Source of the DNA: Ascidiaceihabitans sp039975415
Lineage (GTDB): Bacteria; Pseudomonadota; Alphaproteobacteria; Rhodobacterales; Rhodobacteraceae
NCBI RefSeq assembly: GCF_039975415.1
Contig: NZ_JBDWHD010000007.1
Direction: 5' to 3' (one strand)
Length of the DNA stretch: 64,000 bases
Position numbers and translations under genes: made by a program. The notes beneath the pieces are model-generated. The model made no database searches. It was not told the origin of the DNA and saw nothing but the letters and a program-made list of their open reading frames with translations. Positions 8,162-16,530 of this stretch are shown one piece after another (position 1 is the stretch's first letter; the number at the start of each line of letters is the position of its first letter).

Positions 8162-8788
8162 TCATTTCGCACCCGAGACTCCACGCATCAAAGCGGCCAG
8201 CACGCGCGGATCGGTTCCGATTCCATAGGCATCAACCCCGTCAGCAGCCCGCATTCGCACATCATCAGGCTTGTTCTGGCTTAGCTTCCACGTCCCGTCT
8301 ACGCCCGTGACATCCAGACGACACGGCACAATCTGTCGCATCATCTTGTGCAAAACGTCAGGGGTCATTTTGCGCGTAAGCCACGGGGGCTTGGGCAGCA
8401 GTTGATCTTCAAAGAACGCAGATTGCCGGTCCAGCAGGTCATGCATGTTGTCTTGGGGTTGCAACGTCAATTCACCGCTCAGATGCACAGCCACATAGTT
8501 CCATGTGGGCACTTGATCGGGCACCTCGTACCAGTCCGGCGAGATGTAGCTATCAGGACCAGATACCGCAATCTTGCAACGCAAAGGCGTCTTTAAGGCG
8601 CGTGCAATCGGGTTGGAACGCACAAGATGAAGTTCCGCGGTTCGCCCGTCCTCGGACAACAAAAACGGGATATGGCTGATGTGTGGGCCATCCGGGGCAT
8701 TCACAGCTAGAACGCCAAATGCTCTTTCGCGGGCGTAGGCAAGATTGCGTTGTGCATCTTCGGTATGAAAGATCGGATTGGGATGCAT
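8162..8788 (-). CDS. PaiB-like FMN-binding protein
   Basis: Members of this family have a split-barrel FMN-binding fold; Bacillus PaiB is described as a negative regulator of degradative enzymes and sporulation, but the biochemical role in alphaproteobacteria is unclear. The 208-residue protein starts at MHPNPIF (8788) and shows the HISHIPFLL, WNYVAVHLSG and typical C-terminal KLSQNKP motifs, where the family has KLSQN. It is divergent from the FMN riboswitch and ribH, which is notable for a flavin-binding protein. Confidence 0.85.
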   Translation of the reverse strand: MHPNPIFHTEDAQRNLAYARERAFGVLAVNAPDGPHISHIPFLLSEDGRTAELHLVRSNPIARALKTPLRCKIAVSGPDSYISPDWYEVPDQVPTWNYVAVHLSGELTLQPQDNMHDLLDRQSAFFEDQLLPKPPWLTRKMTPDVLHKMMRQIVPCRLDVTGVDGTWKLSQNKPDDVRMRAADGVDAYGIGTDPRVLAALMRGVSGAK

Positions 8789-8936
8789 TTGATTGGTCCA
8801 CCATTTTTGCGCGGCGGCGATCGCCGACGTTCGACATTTCATACAAAATTTCACTTTGACCGAAGCGTCTTGAACGCTTCGTCACAGGTCGTTTTCTCTA
8901 TTGCAGAGGACGCACAACTTCTGCAACTTAATCCTA

Positions 8937-9083
8937 TTCTCAGGGCGGGGTGAAATTCCCCACCGGCGGTATATGGGTTTGCCCCATGAGCCCGCGAGCG
9001 CCTCGTTTGTATAACTTTCGAGGGTCAAGCAGATCAGGTGAGATGCCTGAGCCGACGGTCATAGTCCGGATGAAAGAGAATGT
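8937..9083 (+). promoter_or_regulatory. FMN riboswitch (RFN element)
   Basis: The conserved blocks of the RFN element follow in order: CAGGGCGGGGTGAAATTCCC with CACCGGCGGT, then AGCCCGCGAGCGC, then GATCAGGTGAGATGCCTGAG, CCGACGGTCATAGTCCGGAT and GAAAGAGAA. It ends 78 nt before ribH. In this family FMN binding turns down expression of riboflavin genes by termination or by hiding the ribosome-binding site; I see no clear terminator between it and ribH, which points to translational control. Confidence 0.96.
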
Positions 9084-9161
9084 GCGTGTGACCTCCCTCT
9101 TGGGGGATCTCATTGCATGTAATCGCCTTGGGTGACGTGTCGAACCTAAAGGAGAACTATC

Positions 9162-9593
9162 ATGACACACACCCGATACGCCTTTGTCAAAGCTGCATGG
9201 CACGCAGATATTGTGGACCGTAGCCTTGACGGGTTTTCAGAAACCATCCCCATGGATCAAATCGACACCTTCGATGTGCCCGGCGCGTTTGAAATGCCGC
9301 TTATGGCGCAAACGCTCGCAAAATCAGGCAAATATGATGCTGTGATTTGCGCGGCTTTCGTGGTCGATGGCGGGATTTATCGGCACGATTTTGTGGCCTC
9401 TGCTGTGGTCGATGGCCTGATGCGGGCAGGAATGGATACCGGCGTGCCTGTGCTGTCGGTTTCCTTGACGCCGCACCACTATCAGGAAACGGATCATCAC
9501 AACACAATCTACCGCGAACACTTTGTGCAAAAAGGCCGAGAGGCCGCGGCGGCTGCGTTGCAAATTGTAGAGGCGCACAAAGCGCTAGCCTAA
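9162..9593 (+). CDS. ribH: 6,7-dimethyl-8-ribityllumazine synthase, RibH2 type
   Basis: Condenses the ribityl-pyrimidine with dihydroxybutanone phosphate, the penultimate step of riboflavin synthesis. The 143-residue protein has the family core FDVPGAFEMP and AFVVDGGIYRHDFVASAVVDG. The IYRHDFVAS sequence with HHNTIYREHF near the end fits the RibH2 subgroup known from Brucella and Mesorhizobium rather than the ordinary RibH1 of the rib operon. It stands alone under an FMN riboswitch, as RibH2 genes do, so an RibH1 copy probably exists elsewhere. Its end overlaps thiQ (opposite strand) by 9 nt. Confidence 0.93.
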   Translation: MTHTRYAFVKAAWHADIVDRSLDGFSETIPMDQIDTFDVPGAFEMPLMAQTLAKSGKYDAVICAAFVVDGGIYRHDFVASAVVDGLMRAGMDTGVPVLSVSLTPHHYQETDHHNTIYREHFVQKGREAAAAALQIVEAHKALA

Positions 9594-10277
9594 ATACGCT
9601 TTCAAGGCAGGCGGCGGGTTGTCCAACAATTCCGCCGTCACTACTGGCGGGTTTGCCACGCCATCCGCCACAAAGATGACCTGATCGGCCAATCGCCGCG
9701 CGTCGTCGGGGCTGTGTGTGACCATCAAGACCCCTGCCCCGGTTTCCAGCGCGACACTCGCAACCAGATCAAGCATTTCTGCCCGCAAGGCCGGCCCCAA
9801 AGCCGCAAACGGCTCATCCAGCACCATCCACGGTTTACCTTGCACCAAGGCCCGCGCCAAAGCTGCGCGACTTTGCTGGCCACCGGACAAAGCGCCGGGT
9901 TTACGGTCCTCGAATCCCGCCAGCCCTACGCGATCCAAAGCCATGGAAATTTGTGCGGTTTCGGCCTGTGACAGGCGCATTGCTGGCCGTATTCCCAGCC
10001 CGACATTCTGCGCAATGCTGAGGTGTGGGAACAAGTTGTTGTCTTGAAACAGGATCGCCATATCGCGCTTGGATGGTAAAGCTTGGGTAATGTCGCGCCC
10101 GTCCAGTTGCACCTGCCCCTCGGCCACAGCCACAAAGCCGCAAATCGCATTCACCAGTGTCGATTTCCCCGCACCGGACGGCCCGATCACAGCGACTTTA
10201 CAGCCAGCTTCAATCGTCAAATTGGCGCGAAGCGAAAACGCACCCTGACACATCAGAACTTTATTCAGCGATAGCAT
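9585..10277 (-). CDS. thiQ: Thiamine ABC transporter, ATP-binding protein
   Basis: The ATPase of the thiamine/TPP importer. The 230-residue protein has Walker A GPSGAGKST, the Q-loop at FQDNNLFPHL, the signature LSGGQQSRAALARAL and Walker B WMVLDEPF followed by the D-loop AALGPAL. It overlaps the end of thiP by 17 nt and is the last gene of the TPP-regulated thiBPQ operon. It is short because it lacks the C-terminal regulatory domain, as ThiQ does. Confidence 0.95.
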   Translation of the reverse strand: MLSLNKVLMCQGAFSLRANLTIEAGCKVAVIGPSGAGKSTLVNAICGFVAVAEGQVQLDGRDITQALPSKRDMAILFQDNNLFPHLSIAQNVGLGIRPAMRLSQAETAQISMALDRVGLAGFEDRKPGALSGGQQSRAALARALVQGKPWMVLDEPFAALGPALRAEMLDLVASVALETGAGVLMVTHSPDDARRLADQVIFVADGVANPPVVTAELLDNPPPALKAYLG

Positions 10278-11820
10278 GGCGGCGCCCCCAAGCGTCTAAA
10301 ATCCAGAACAACCCAAAAGCCAGAACCAGCAAAACCAAGGCCGCGCCTGCCGCCGCCTCAGACCGGTAACTGCCCATCAAACGGTACATCTGCAGTGGCA
10401 GCGTCGCGCGGTCTGGGTCCGCGAACAGCGCGATAACGCCAAGATCGCCCACCGACAAGGCCCCCGTCAAACCAGCCGCGAACCCGATCTGCGGGCGCAA
10501 TCGCGGCAACAAAATCCACATCCACAACCGCACACCCTGCAATCCCAGCGCTTGCGTCAAACGGCTATAACTTTGCACCGTTTCGCGCATCACCGGCACC
10601 AGAATACGCAAGGCAAAAGGCAAAGCCATCAATGCGTTGACCACGATTGTCACACCCAAGGCCCAATCGGCGGGGTCCGCAAACGGGAAGATGATTATGA
10701 ACCACCCTGTCCCGATCATCAGCGGAGATGCCGCCAAGCCCAACAGGCCCACCGTTTCCACCGATGCGCGCCGCGTTGTGGCAATCCAACCCGCCAACGG
10801 CAAAGCAAGGACCAGCAAGGCAAGAACAGAAACCAATGCAACCCACAGCGATGTCCATGCCGTTCCCCAAACATGCAAAGGCACATCACCCAATCCACGC
10901 AAACCCGACAGCGTGATCGCCGCCAAAGGCAAAATCAGAAACAATGCCGCCGCACCAATGAAACCGGCATCAATGCCGCGCTGAAGCCCCCCGCGCACAT
11001 CCCATCGCGCTTGCATCCGGTCCAAACCACCCCCAAAGCTGACCTGCGGTATCAACCAAAGCGCCAGAACAGCAGCGCCCCCTGCCACCACAATCTGTAG
11101 CAAAGACAAGACAGCCGCACGACCAAGGTCAAAATCAAAACGAAACGCCTGGTAAATCGCCAATTCAATCGTCGTCGCACGCGGCCCGCCGCCCAGCGTT
11201 AACGCCACCGCAAAACTGGTCAGGCAAATAACAAACACCAACGCAAAGGCCCCCGGCACAATGCGCAAAATCAAAGGCCATTCGATCAGGCGAAAAACCA
11301 TGCGCGGCGGCATGCCCAACTGTGCGATCAGGCGAAACCTCTCGGCGGGCACGCTTTGCCAGCCTTGCAGCATCAGGCGCGTGGCCAGCGGCAAGTTGAA
11401 AAACACATGCGCCAGAACGACACCCAAAAGCCCGTACACAGACACTGTTTCAAAGCCAAACGCACGCAATGCGTCGTTCAAAAGGCCAGAGCGCCCGAAG
11501 ATCGCAAGCAAGCCCAAAACCGCCACGATCACAGGCAGGATAAAGGGCGCACCCAACAACGTGATCAACAACGACCGCCCCACAAAGCGGCGCCGCGCCA
11601 AGGCACGAGCGACAGGAATGGCAAACAAACAGGAAAAGAATGCAGACAAGATAGCCTGCCATATCGTGAACCTAAGCGCCGCCCAATCGCCAGGCGTCAT
11701 GGTAAATTCACCCTCTGCACGCATCGCCACAGCGACCAGCGCAGACAAGATCAGCGCCGCGATAAAGACCGCAGCGCTGATCCCAAGCCTATGGCTTATT
11801 TGGAAAGCGCGTTCTGCCAT
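10261..11820 (-). CDS. thiP: Thiamine ABC transporter, permease
   Basis: A 519-residue fused permease with two ABC membrane domains, each with about six helices; the EAA-like loops are near LMLQGWQSVPAERFRLIAQL and RETVQSYSRLTQALGL. This double-domain layout is typical for ThiP and related FbpB-type permeases. The start at 11820 lies 25 nt inside thiB; overlaps on both sides show tight coupling within thiBPQ. Confidence 0.94.
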   Translation of the reverse strand: MAERAFQISHRLGISAAVFIAALILSALVAVAMRAEGEFTMTPGDWAALRFTIWQAILSAFFSCLFAIPVARALARRRFVGRSLLITLLGAPFILPVIVAVLGLLAIFGRSGLLNDALRAFGFETVSVYGLLGVVLAHVFFNLPLATRLMLQGWQSVPAERFRLIAQLGMPPRMVFRLIEWPLILRIVPGAFALVFVICLTSFAVALTLGGGPRATTIELAIYQAFRFDFDLGRAAVLSLLQIVVAGGAAVLALWLIPQVSFGGGLDRMQARWDVRGGLQRGIDAGFIGAAALFLILPLAAITLSGLRGLGDVPLHVWGTAWTSLWVALVSVLALLVLALPLAGWIATTRRASVETVGLLGLAASPLMIGTGWFIIIFPFADPADWALGVTIVVNALMALPFALRILVPVMRETVQSYSRLTQALGLQGVRLWMWILLPRLRPQIGFAAGLTGALSVGDLGVIALFADPDRATLPLQMYRLMGSYRSEAAAGAALVLLVLAFGLFWILDAWGRRHAIAE

Positions 11821-12773
11821 TCGGGCAACGCTACATCACGCAAAGCATCCGCCTTATCCGCTGGGATCAACAACGCCTTGTCCGGCGAAATCAGCGTCTC
11901 GAACCCCTCAGGCAAACCACCCGCAGGTGTCACCGCTGGATACATCCAATTCGTTGTGGGGATGATCGTCTGGAACGCATCCGACACCATGAATTGCAGG
12001 AATTGATCCGCCAGTTTCTGTTGGTCAGAACCTTTCAATTTACCCGCAACTTCCACCTGCAAATAATGCCCCTCATCGAAAGCCACCGCCGCTTTGGTCG
12101 CGTCTTCTTCAGCGATCAAGTGGTACGCGGGAGACGTCGTATAAGACAGAACCATGTCCGCCTCACCTTCCAAGAACAGGCCATAGGCTTCGGACCAACC
12201 GGGGGTCACGGTAACCACGTTGTCGGCCAGTTCTGCCCAAACGGCACCAGCTTCATCGCCATAAGCCGCTTTCACCCACATCAACAATCCAAGGCCGGGG
12301 GTCGAGGATCGCGGATCCTGGATAACGATCTTTTTATCGCTGGCGCCCAGCGCTTTGAAGTTCGTCGGGGCCGCCTCATCCGCGTTGTGCACAAAAGCAA
12401 AGTAACCCCAGTCGTAGGGCGCAAACGTGTCGTCCGCCCATTCAACTGGCAGCGCATAGTCTGCCTCAACCGAATGCGTCGCAAACAGGCCGGTTTCCTT
12501 TGCCGCAGCTGTCAGGTTTGTATCCAACCCCAACACAACATCCGCTTCAGTGCGCGCACCTTCCAGCTTGATCCGCGCCAACAACGCCGCACCGTCACCT
12601 GCCCCAACAAAGTTCAGCGTGCAGGCACACTCTGCCTCAAACGCCGCCTTCACGGCAGGGCCGGGGCCCCAATCCGACACAAAGCTGTCGTAGGTGTAAA
12701 CAGTCAATTCAGGCGTCTCGGCAAAGGCCGAGGTTGCAGTCAAAACGCCCGCTGCAAATGCAAGATACTTCAT
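11796..12773 (-). CDS. thiB: Thiamine-binding periplasmic protein
   Basis: The solute-binding protein that captures thiamine or its phosphates in the periplasm. The 325-residue protein has a clear signal peptide (cleavage near AFA-ETP, residue 18), then ELTVYTYDSFVSDWGPG, the start of the TbpA/ThiB fold, and DVVLGLDTNL and VIQDPRSSTPGLG, conserved near the ligand cleft. It is the first gene after the TPP riboswitch, with an AAGGAGG site just upstream of the ATG. Confidence 0.95.
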   Translation of the reverse strand: MKYLAFAAGVLTATSAFAETPELTVYTYDSFVSDWGPGPAVKAAFEAECACTLNFVGAGDGAALLARIKLEGARTEADVVLGLDTNLTAAAKETGLFATHSVEADYALPVEWADDTFAPYDWGYFAFVHNADEAAPTNFKALGASDKKIVIQDPRSSTPGLGLLMWVKAAYGDEAGAVWAELADNVVTVTPGWSEAYGLFLEGEADMVLSYTTSPAYHLIAEEDATKAAVAFDEGHYLQVEVAGKLKGSDQQKLADQFLQFMVSDAFQTIIPTTNWMYPAVTPAGGLPEGFETLISPDKALLIPADKADALRDVALPEWQNALSK

Positions 12774-12819
12774 GGCATCCTCCTTTTGCGGCGATAGGGA
12801 AAAGGGGGCTGTTGCCGTT

Positions 12820-12904
12820 ACCTTCCCTCCGCCGGTGTTAGCCGGTTCAGGTTCAACGGGTCAGCAGAATTGCAATCTCAGCTTTCGAAAAAGCCCCCCG
12901 AGGT
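12820..12904 (-). promoter_or_regulatory. TPP riboswitch (THI element)
   Basis: Read on the minus strand the element has GGGGGGCTTTTTCGAAAGCTGAGATTGC-type helix 2-3 sequence (the invariant CTGAGA), then ACCCGTTGAACCTGAACCGG, TAACACCGGCGGAGGGAA. The outer stem pairs ACCT (12901-12904) with AGGT (12820-12823). It lies 46 nt upstream of thiB and links the transporter to the intracellular TPP level. The AGGAGG site close to the thiB start suggests translational control. Confidence 0.95.
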
Positions 12905-12999
12905 ACTGCTTGCATAGGAGGTCGTGCAAAGACGCGCAAGGCAAAACCCCTTGAGGGCCTGCGCACACGCAGTTACAGAACGGGTAAAGGGGAAGCTCC

Positions 13000-14100
13000 A
13001 TGTCATACAACACCTTCGGTCATATGTTTCGCGTCACCACTTGGGGTGAAAGCCACGGACCAGCTATTGGGGCGACCGTGGATGGTTGCCCGCCGAACGT
13101 GCCCGTGACGCCCGAAATGCTGCAACACTGGCTCGACATGCGCAAACCCGGCACCGGCAAGAACGTGACGCAGCGCAAAGAGGCGGACGCGGTGAAAATC
13201 CTGTCTGGCGTGTTTGAGGGCAAAACGACAGGTACGCCGATCCAACTGCTGATCGAAAACACCGACCAGCGCAGTAAGGACTACGGCGACATCGTGGAAA
13301 AGTTCCGCCCCGGTCACGCCGACATCTCCTACTGGATGAAATACGGCATCCGCGACTACCGCGGCGGCGGGCGATCGTCTGCCCGTGAAACCGCGTCGCG
13401 CGTGGCGGCAGGCGGCATCGCACGTGAAGCGATCAAGCTTCTGGCCCCTGACCTGAAAATCACCGGCTACATGGTGCAAATGGGCGAAAAACACATCGAC
13501 CGCAGCACCTTTGACTGGGATGCCATCGACCAGAACCCGTTCTGGGTGCCAAGCTTTGAGGCCGCCAAAGAATGGGACAGCTACCTCGACGGCATCCGCA
13601 AATCACAAAACTCGGTTGGCGCCGTGATCGAAGTCACCGCGCGCAACGTCCCCCCAGGGCTCGGCGCACCAGTCTACGCAAAACTCGACACGGATCTCGC
13701 AGCCGCCATGATGTCGATCAACGCCGTCAAAGGCGTGGAAATCGGCGAAGGCATGGCTGCGGCAACGCTCATGGGCACAGAAAACGCAGACGAAATCCGC
13801 ATGGGGCCAGATGGCCCAATCTTCTCCGACAACCACGCAGGCGGCATCCTCGGCGGCATCTCAACAGGCCAAGACGTCGTTGTCAGGTTCGCCGTAAAAC
13901 CCACATCGTCCATCACAACACCGCGCAAAACGATCACCAAAGCGGGCGAGGAAACTGACATTATCACCAAAGGCCGCCACGACCCTTGCGTCGGCATCCG
14001 CGCCGTTCCAGTCGGCGAAGCGATGATGGCCTGCGTGATCCTGGACCACATCCTGATGCACCGCGGCCAGCAAGGACAAAACCAGGGCTCAATCGGCTAA
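13000..14100 (+). CDS. aroC: Chorismate synthase
   Basis: Converts EPSP to chorismate, the last step of the shikimate pathway, using reduced FMN. The 366-residue protein has the family signatures TWGESHGPAIGATVDGCP near the N-terminus, GGGRSSARETASRVAAG in the middle and RHDPCVGIRAVPVGEAM near the C-terminus. Start at 13000 is preceded by AAGGGGAAGC. It is divergent from the TPP-controlled thiBPQ operon and appears monocistronic; a hairpin of the dispersed repeat type follows the stop. Confidence 0.97.
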   Translation: MSYNTFGHMFRVTTWGESHGPAIGATVDGCPPNVPVTPEMLQHWLDMRKPGTGKNVTQRKEADAVKILSGVFEGKTTGTPIQLLIENTDQRSKDYGDIVEKFRPGHADISYWMKYGIRDYRGGGRSSARETASRVAAGGIAREAIKLLAPDLKITGYMVQMGEKHIDRSTFDWDAIDQNPFWVPSFEAAKEWDSYLDGIRKSQNSVGAVIEVTARNVPPGLGAPVYAKLDTDLAAAMMSINAVKGVEIGEGMAAATLMGTENADEIRMGPDGPIFSDNHAGGILGGISTGQDVVVRFAVKPTSSITTPRKTITKAGEETDIITKGRHDPCVGIRAVPVGEAMMACVILDHILMHRGQQGQNQGSIG

Positions 14101-14108
14101 TCCCCCTT

Positions 14109-14160
14109 CATCTCGCCAAATAAACCTCGGGGTTTGGGGCAGCGCCCCAATCGAACCCCA
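14109..14160. repeat. Dispersed GC-rich hairpin repeat, copy A
   Basis: CATCTCGCCAAATAAACCTC followed by GGGGTTTGGGGCAGCGCCCC is a diverged copy of the element found at 28702, 53361 and 56575 (core TTCGCTNNAAATATCCCGGGG plus a GGGGC/GCCCC hairpin). Here it lies 8 nt after aroC and can form TTGGGGC-AGC-GCCCCAA flanked by GGGG/CCCC, so it may stop aroC transcription or separate it from the next gene. Confidence 0.55.
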
Positions 14161-14181
14161 CCAAAAGGCACCACGTCAACC

Positions 14182-15126
14182 ATGGACAAACCCCACACAG
14201 AACACCGCCCCGGCCGCGCGATTGCGCTGAAACTAACAGCTGTGTTCCTGTTCATGTGCATGGCCGCGATGATCAAAGAGGCGACCCAAGAAGTCCCCCC
14301 TGGCCAAGCCGTTTTCTTTCGTTCCCTCTTTGCGATTCCCGTGATCGGGCTGTGGTTGTGGCAACGCGGTGAAATCCGCGAGGGGCTGATTCCGAACAAC
14401 CTGATGGGGCACATTTATCGTGGCGTGTTTGGTGCATCGGCGATGGTGTTGACGTTTGGCGGACTAAAACTGATCTCGCTGCCCGAAGCGACGGCCATAG
14501 GCTATGCCACGCCTATGTTTACCGTGATTCTCGCCGCCGTTTTCCTTGGCGAACGGGTACGGATCTTTCGACTGTCTGCGGTCGGTTTGGGCCTGCTCGG
14601 TGTGATGATTGTCATGGCGCCGCGCCTGTCTTTGGATGCGGAAACACTCACCACGGGGGCCACATTGGGGGCCATATTGACGCTCGGCGCGGCGCTTTTG
14701 CGTGCACTTGTGCAGATCCACGTGCGCAAAATGGTGTCGACCGAACACACCGCGGCCATCGTATTTTACTTTTCCCTCACTGCCACAACACTGTCACTGC
14801 TTTCGATCCCGTTTGGGTGGGTCTGGCCCTCACAAAATTCGCTCATACTGCTTATCGGTGCAGGTCTTGTCGGTGGCGTCGCCCAAATTCTCGTCACAAG
14901 CTCATACCGCTTCGGCGCGGCGTCGATGCTTGCGCCCTTCGACTATTCATCGCTAATCTTCGCCAGCATCCTCGGCTATTTTCTGTTCTCGGAAACGCCG
15001 ACCTCCAATATGCTATTGGGCGCAGGTTTGGTCGTGGCAGGTGGTGTGCTGATTATTTGGCGCGAACGCCAGCTTGGCATGGACCGCGCCAAATCCCGTG
15101 CCGCAACGGCACCGAAAGGCGAATAG
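14182..15126 (+). CDS. DMT (EamA) family transporter
   Basis: An inner-membrane protein of the drug/metabolite transporter superfamily, 314 residues with ten predicted helices in two EamA repeats (for example VFFRSLFAIPVIGLWLW and LLGLLGVMIVMAP-like helices). I start at MDKPHTEH (14182). Members export or import small metabolites, including S-adenosylmethionine; the substrate cannot be read from the sequence. The C-terminus is short and basic. A hairpin follows at 15154-15186. Confidence 0.85.
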   Translation: MDKPHTEHRPGRAIALKLTAVFLFMCMAAMIKEATQEVPPGQAVFFRSLFAIPVIGLWLWQRGEIREGLIPNNLMGHIYRGVFGASAMVLTFGGLKLISLPEATAIGYATPMFTVILAAVFLGERVRIFRLSAVGLGLLGVMIVMAPRLSLDAETLTTGATLGAILTLGAALLRALVQIHVRKMVSTEHTAAIVFYFSLTATTLSLLSIPFGWVWPSQNSLILLIGAGLVGGVAQILVTSSYRFGAASMLAPFDYSSLIFASILGYFLFSETPTSNMLLGAGLVVAGGVLIIWRERQLGMDRAKSRAATAPKGE

Positions 15127-15153
15127 CGCAACCTGTGCTAGAGTAATCCCACC

Positions 15154-15186
15154 GCAGGGAATCACCCGGCAAACCGGGGTCCCTGC
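15154..15186 (+). terminator. Stem-loop between two genes
   Basis: GCAGGGA and TCCCTGC form an outer 7-bp stem and ACCCGG/CCGGGGT an inner one. It lies 28 nt after the DMT gene and 22 nt before the cyclase gene. The following sequence is only weakly T-rich (AAATTT), so it may be a terminator or a leader structure stabilising the cyclase mRNA. Confidence 0.4.
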
Positions 15187-15207
15187 CAAATTTCTGGGAG
15201 GAACTTT

Positions 15208-16152
15208 ATGAACATCAAATACTTATCCGGACTGACATGTGCATTGGCACTGACAGCAGGGGCCGCTTTGGCTGAATGTAGCCCATCAAAATGGGGGGCC
15301 GATGACACCATAGGGTCGGCCAATCTGGTGACGGCCGAACGCACGTTGATGGCGTCGAAACTGATCAAACAGGGCAAATCTATGCCGCTTGGGATCACCA
15401 TCGGTTCCGACACACCCGCCTTCCCACCACGGTCCTTGAACCTGCAAGTGGTACAACCCAACCAGCAAGGCGGCCAAAAGCTGAGCGGCTTTGGATATGA
15501 AGGCAATTACAACGATGACGTCCTGCAAACGTGGATCGGGATCGGCTCGCAACTGGACGGCCTTGGCCACCTTGGCGAGAACGGCAAATACTACAATTGC
15601 CTCGATGAAAAAGAGATTTCTGTCATCACAGGCCTTACCAAACTGGGCACCCACGACGTGCCGCCATTGGTGGGTCGCGCCGTGATCGTGGACATGGCCA
15701 AACACTTTGGCGTCGAAACGATGGAAGCCGGTCAACACTTTGGTGAGGCCGACATCAAAGCCGCCGCCGAAGCGCAGAACGTGACGATGGGCGAAGGGGA
15801 TATCATCCTGTTCCACACAGGCTGGACCGACAACAAATTCGAAAGCGAACCTGCCGCATGGGGTGGCGCGGAACCCGGCCTGAACAACGAGGGCGCGGTC
15901 TATCTGGCGTCACTCAACCCGATGGCCGTGGGTGCTGACACCTGGGGCGTCGAATCCGTGCCACCCGCCGAAGGCGACAAGCTGTTTTACGGCCATGTCA
16001 CCCTTCTAAAGGACAACGGCATCTACATTCTGGAAACCATGAACACAGGCCCCGTCCTGCGCGACGGAGTGAATGAGTTTATGTTCGTTCTGGGTCAGGC
16101 CCGCATCAAAGGATCAGTGCAGGCGATGATCAATCCTGTGGCATTGTACTAA
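15208..16152 (+). CDS. Periplasmic cyclase-family (kynurenine formamidase-like) protein
   Basis: A 314-residue member of the bacterial cyclase superfamily, metal-dependent amidohydrolase-like enzymes that include kynurenine formamidase and isatin hydrolase. A signal peptide (cleavage near ALA-ECS, residue 22) sends it to the periplasm. The metal motif is present as SQLDGLGHLG, the variant of HxGTHxDxPxH found in the longer branch of this family; DIILFHTGW and the C-terminal HVTLLKDNGIYILE segment also match. Substrate unknown. Only isolated gene context is available. Confidence 0.8.
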   Translation: MNIKYLSGLTCALALTAGAALAECSPSKWGADDTIGSANLVTAERTLMASKLIKQGKSMPLGITIGSDTPAFPPRSLNLQVVQPNQQGGQKLSGFGYEGNYNDDVLQTWIGIGSQLDGLGHLGENGKYYNCLDEKEISVITGLTKLGTHDVPPLVGRAVIVDMAKHFGVETMEAGQHFGEADIKAAAEAQNVTMGEGDIILFHTGWTDNKFESEPAAWGGAEPGLNNEGAVYLASLNPMAVGADTWGVESVPPAEGDKLFYGHVTLLKDNGIYILETMNTGPVLRDGVNEFMFVLGQARIKGSVQAMINPVALY

Positions 16153-16188
16153 GACATCCATGTGCGGCGGGAAGCCTCGCCGCACATA

Positions 16189-16530
16189 TCACTTCGCGTG
16201 ACACGCCGACGCTTCAACCACCAACCCATCCGCACCAAACCGCAGCGTTTCAGCCGCTAACGCATTGCGATGGTTGCGGTAAGTGATCACGCACATGCCG
16301 TGGCCATGCATCACATCAACCACCACGAAGGACAGGTCTGGCTGCGCCTCTAACGCGCGGCTCCAATAATCGCGCAGGGCGTCTTTGCCACGCAATTCCC
16401 CGGTGCCCACCAACCGCATCGCTTTGTGGGATCGAAAGACCACATCCTTGTTGTAATGCGCGAGGATGCGGTCGAGGGAATGGGAGTTCCAAGCGGCCTC
16501 CCATTCGATCGCGAAGGCCGCGAAGTCCAC
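16189..16530 (-). CDS. NTF2-like (SnoaL/DUF4440-type) protein
   Basis: A 113-residue protein with a single cone-shaped NTF2-like fold: EWEAAWNSHSLDRILAHY followed by VVFRS and LRGKDALRDYWSRAL is the standard start of this family. The GTG start at 16530 directly abuts the ilvE stop (TAAGTG), so it is co-translated with ilvE. Such proteins serve as small enzymes or binding modules; no function can be assigned. Confidence 0.75.
   Translation of the reverse strand: MDFAAFAIEWEAAWNSHSLDRILAHYNKDVVFRSHKAMRLVGTGELRGKDALRDYWSRALEAQPDLSFVVVDVMHGHGMCVITYRNHRNALAAETLRFGADGLVVEASACHAK

Noticed and set aside
9162..9593. ribH as the ordinary RibH1 of the rib operon
   Set aside because: The IYRHDFVAS core, the stand-alone position and own FMN riboswitch fit the RibH2 subgroup.
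10552..11100. Plus-strand frames opposite thiP rich in His, Gln and Arg
   Set aside because: Low-complexity, basic composition and complete overlap with the permease show these are shadows.
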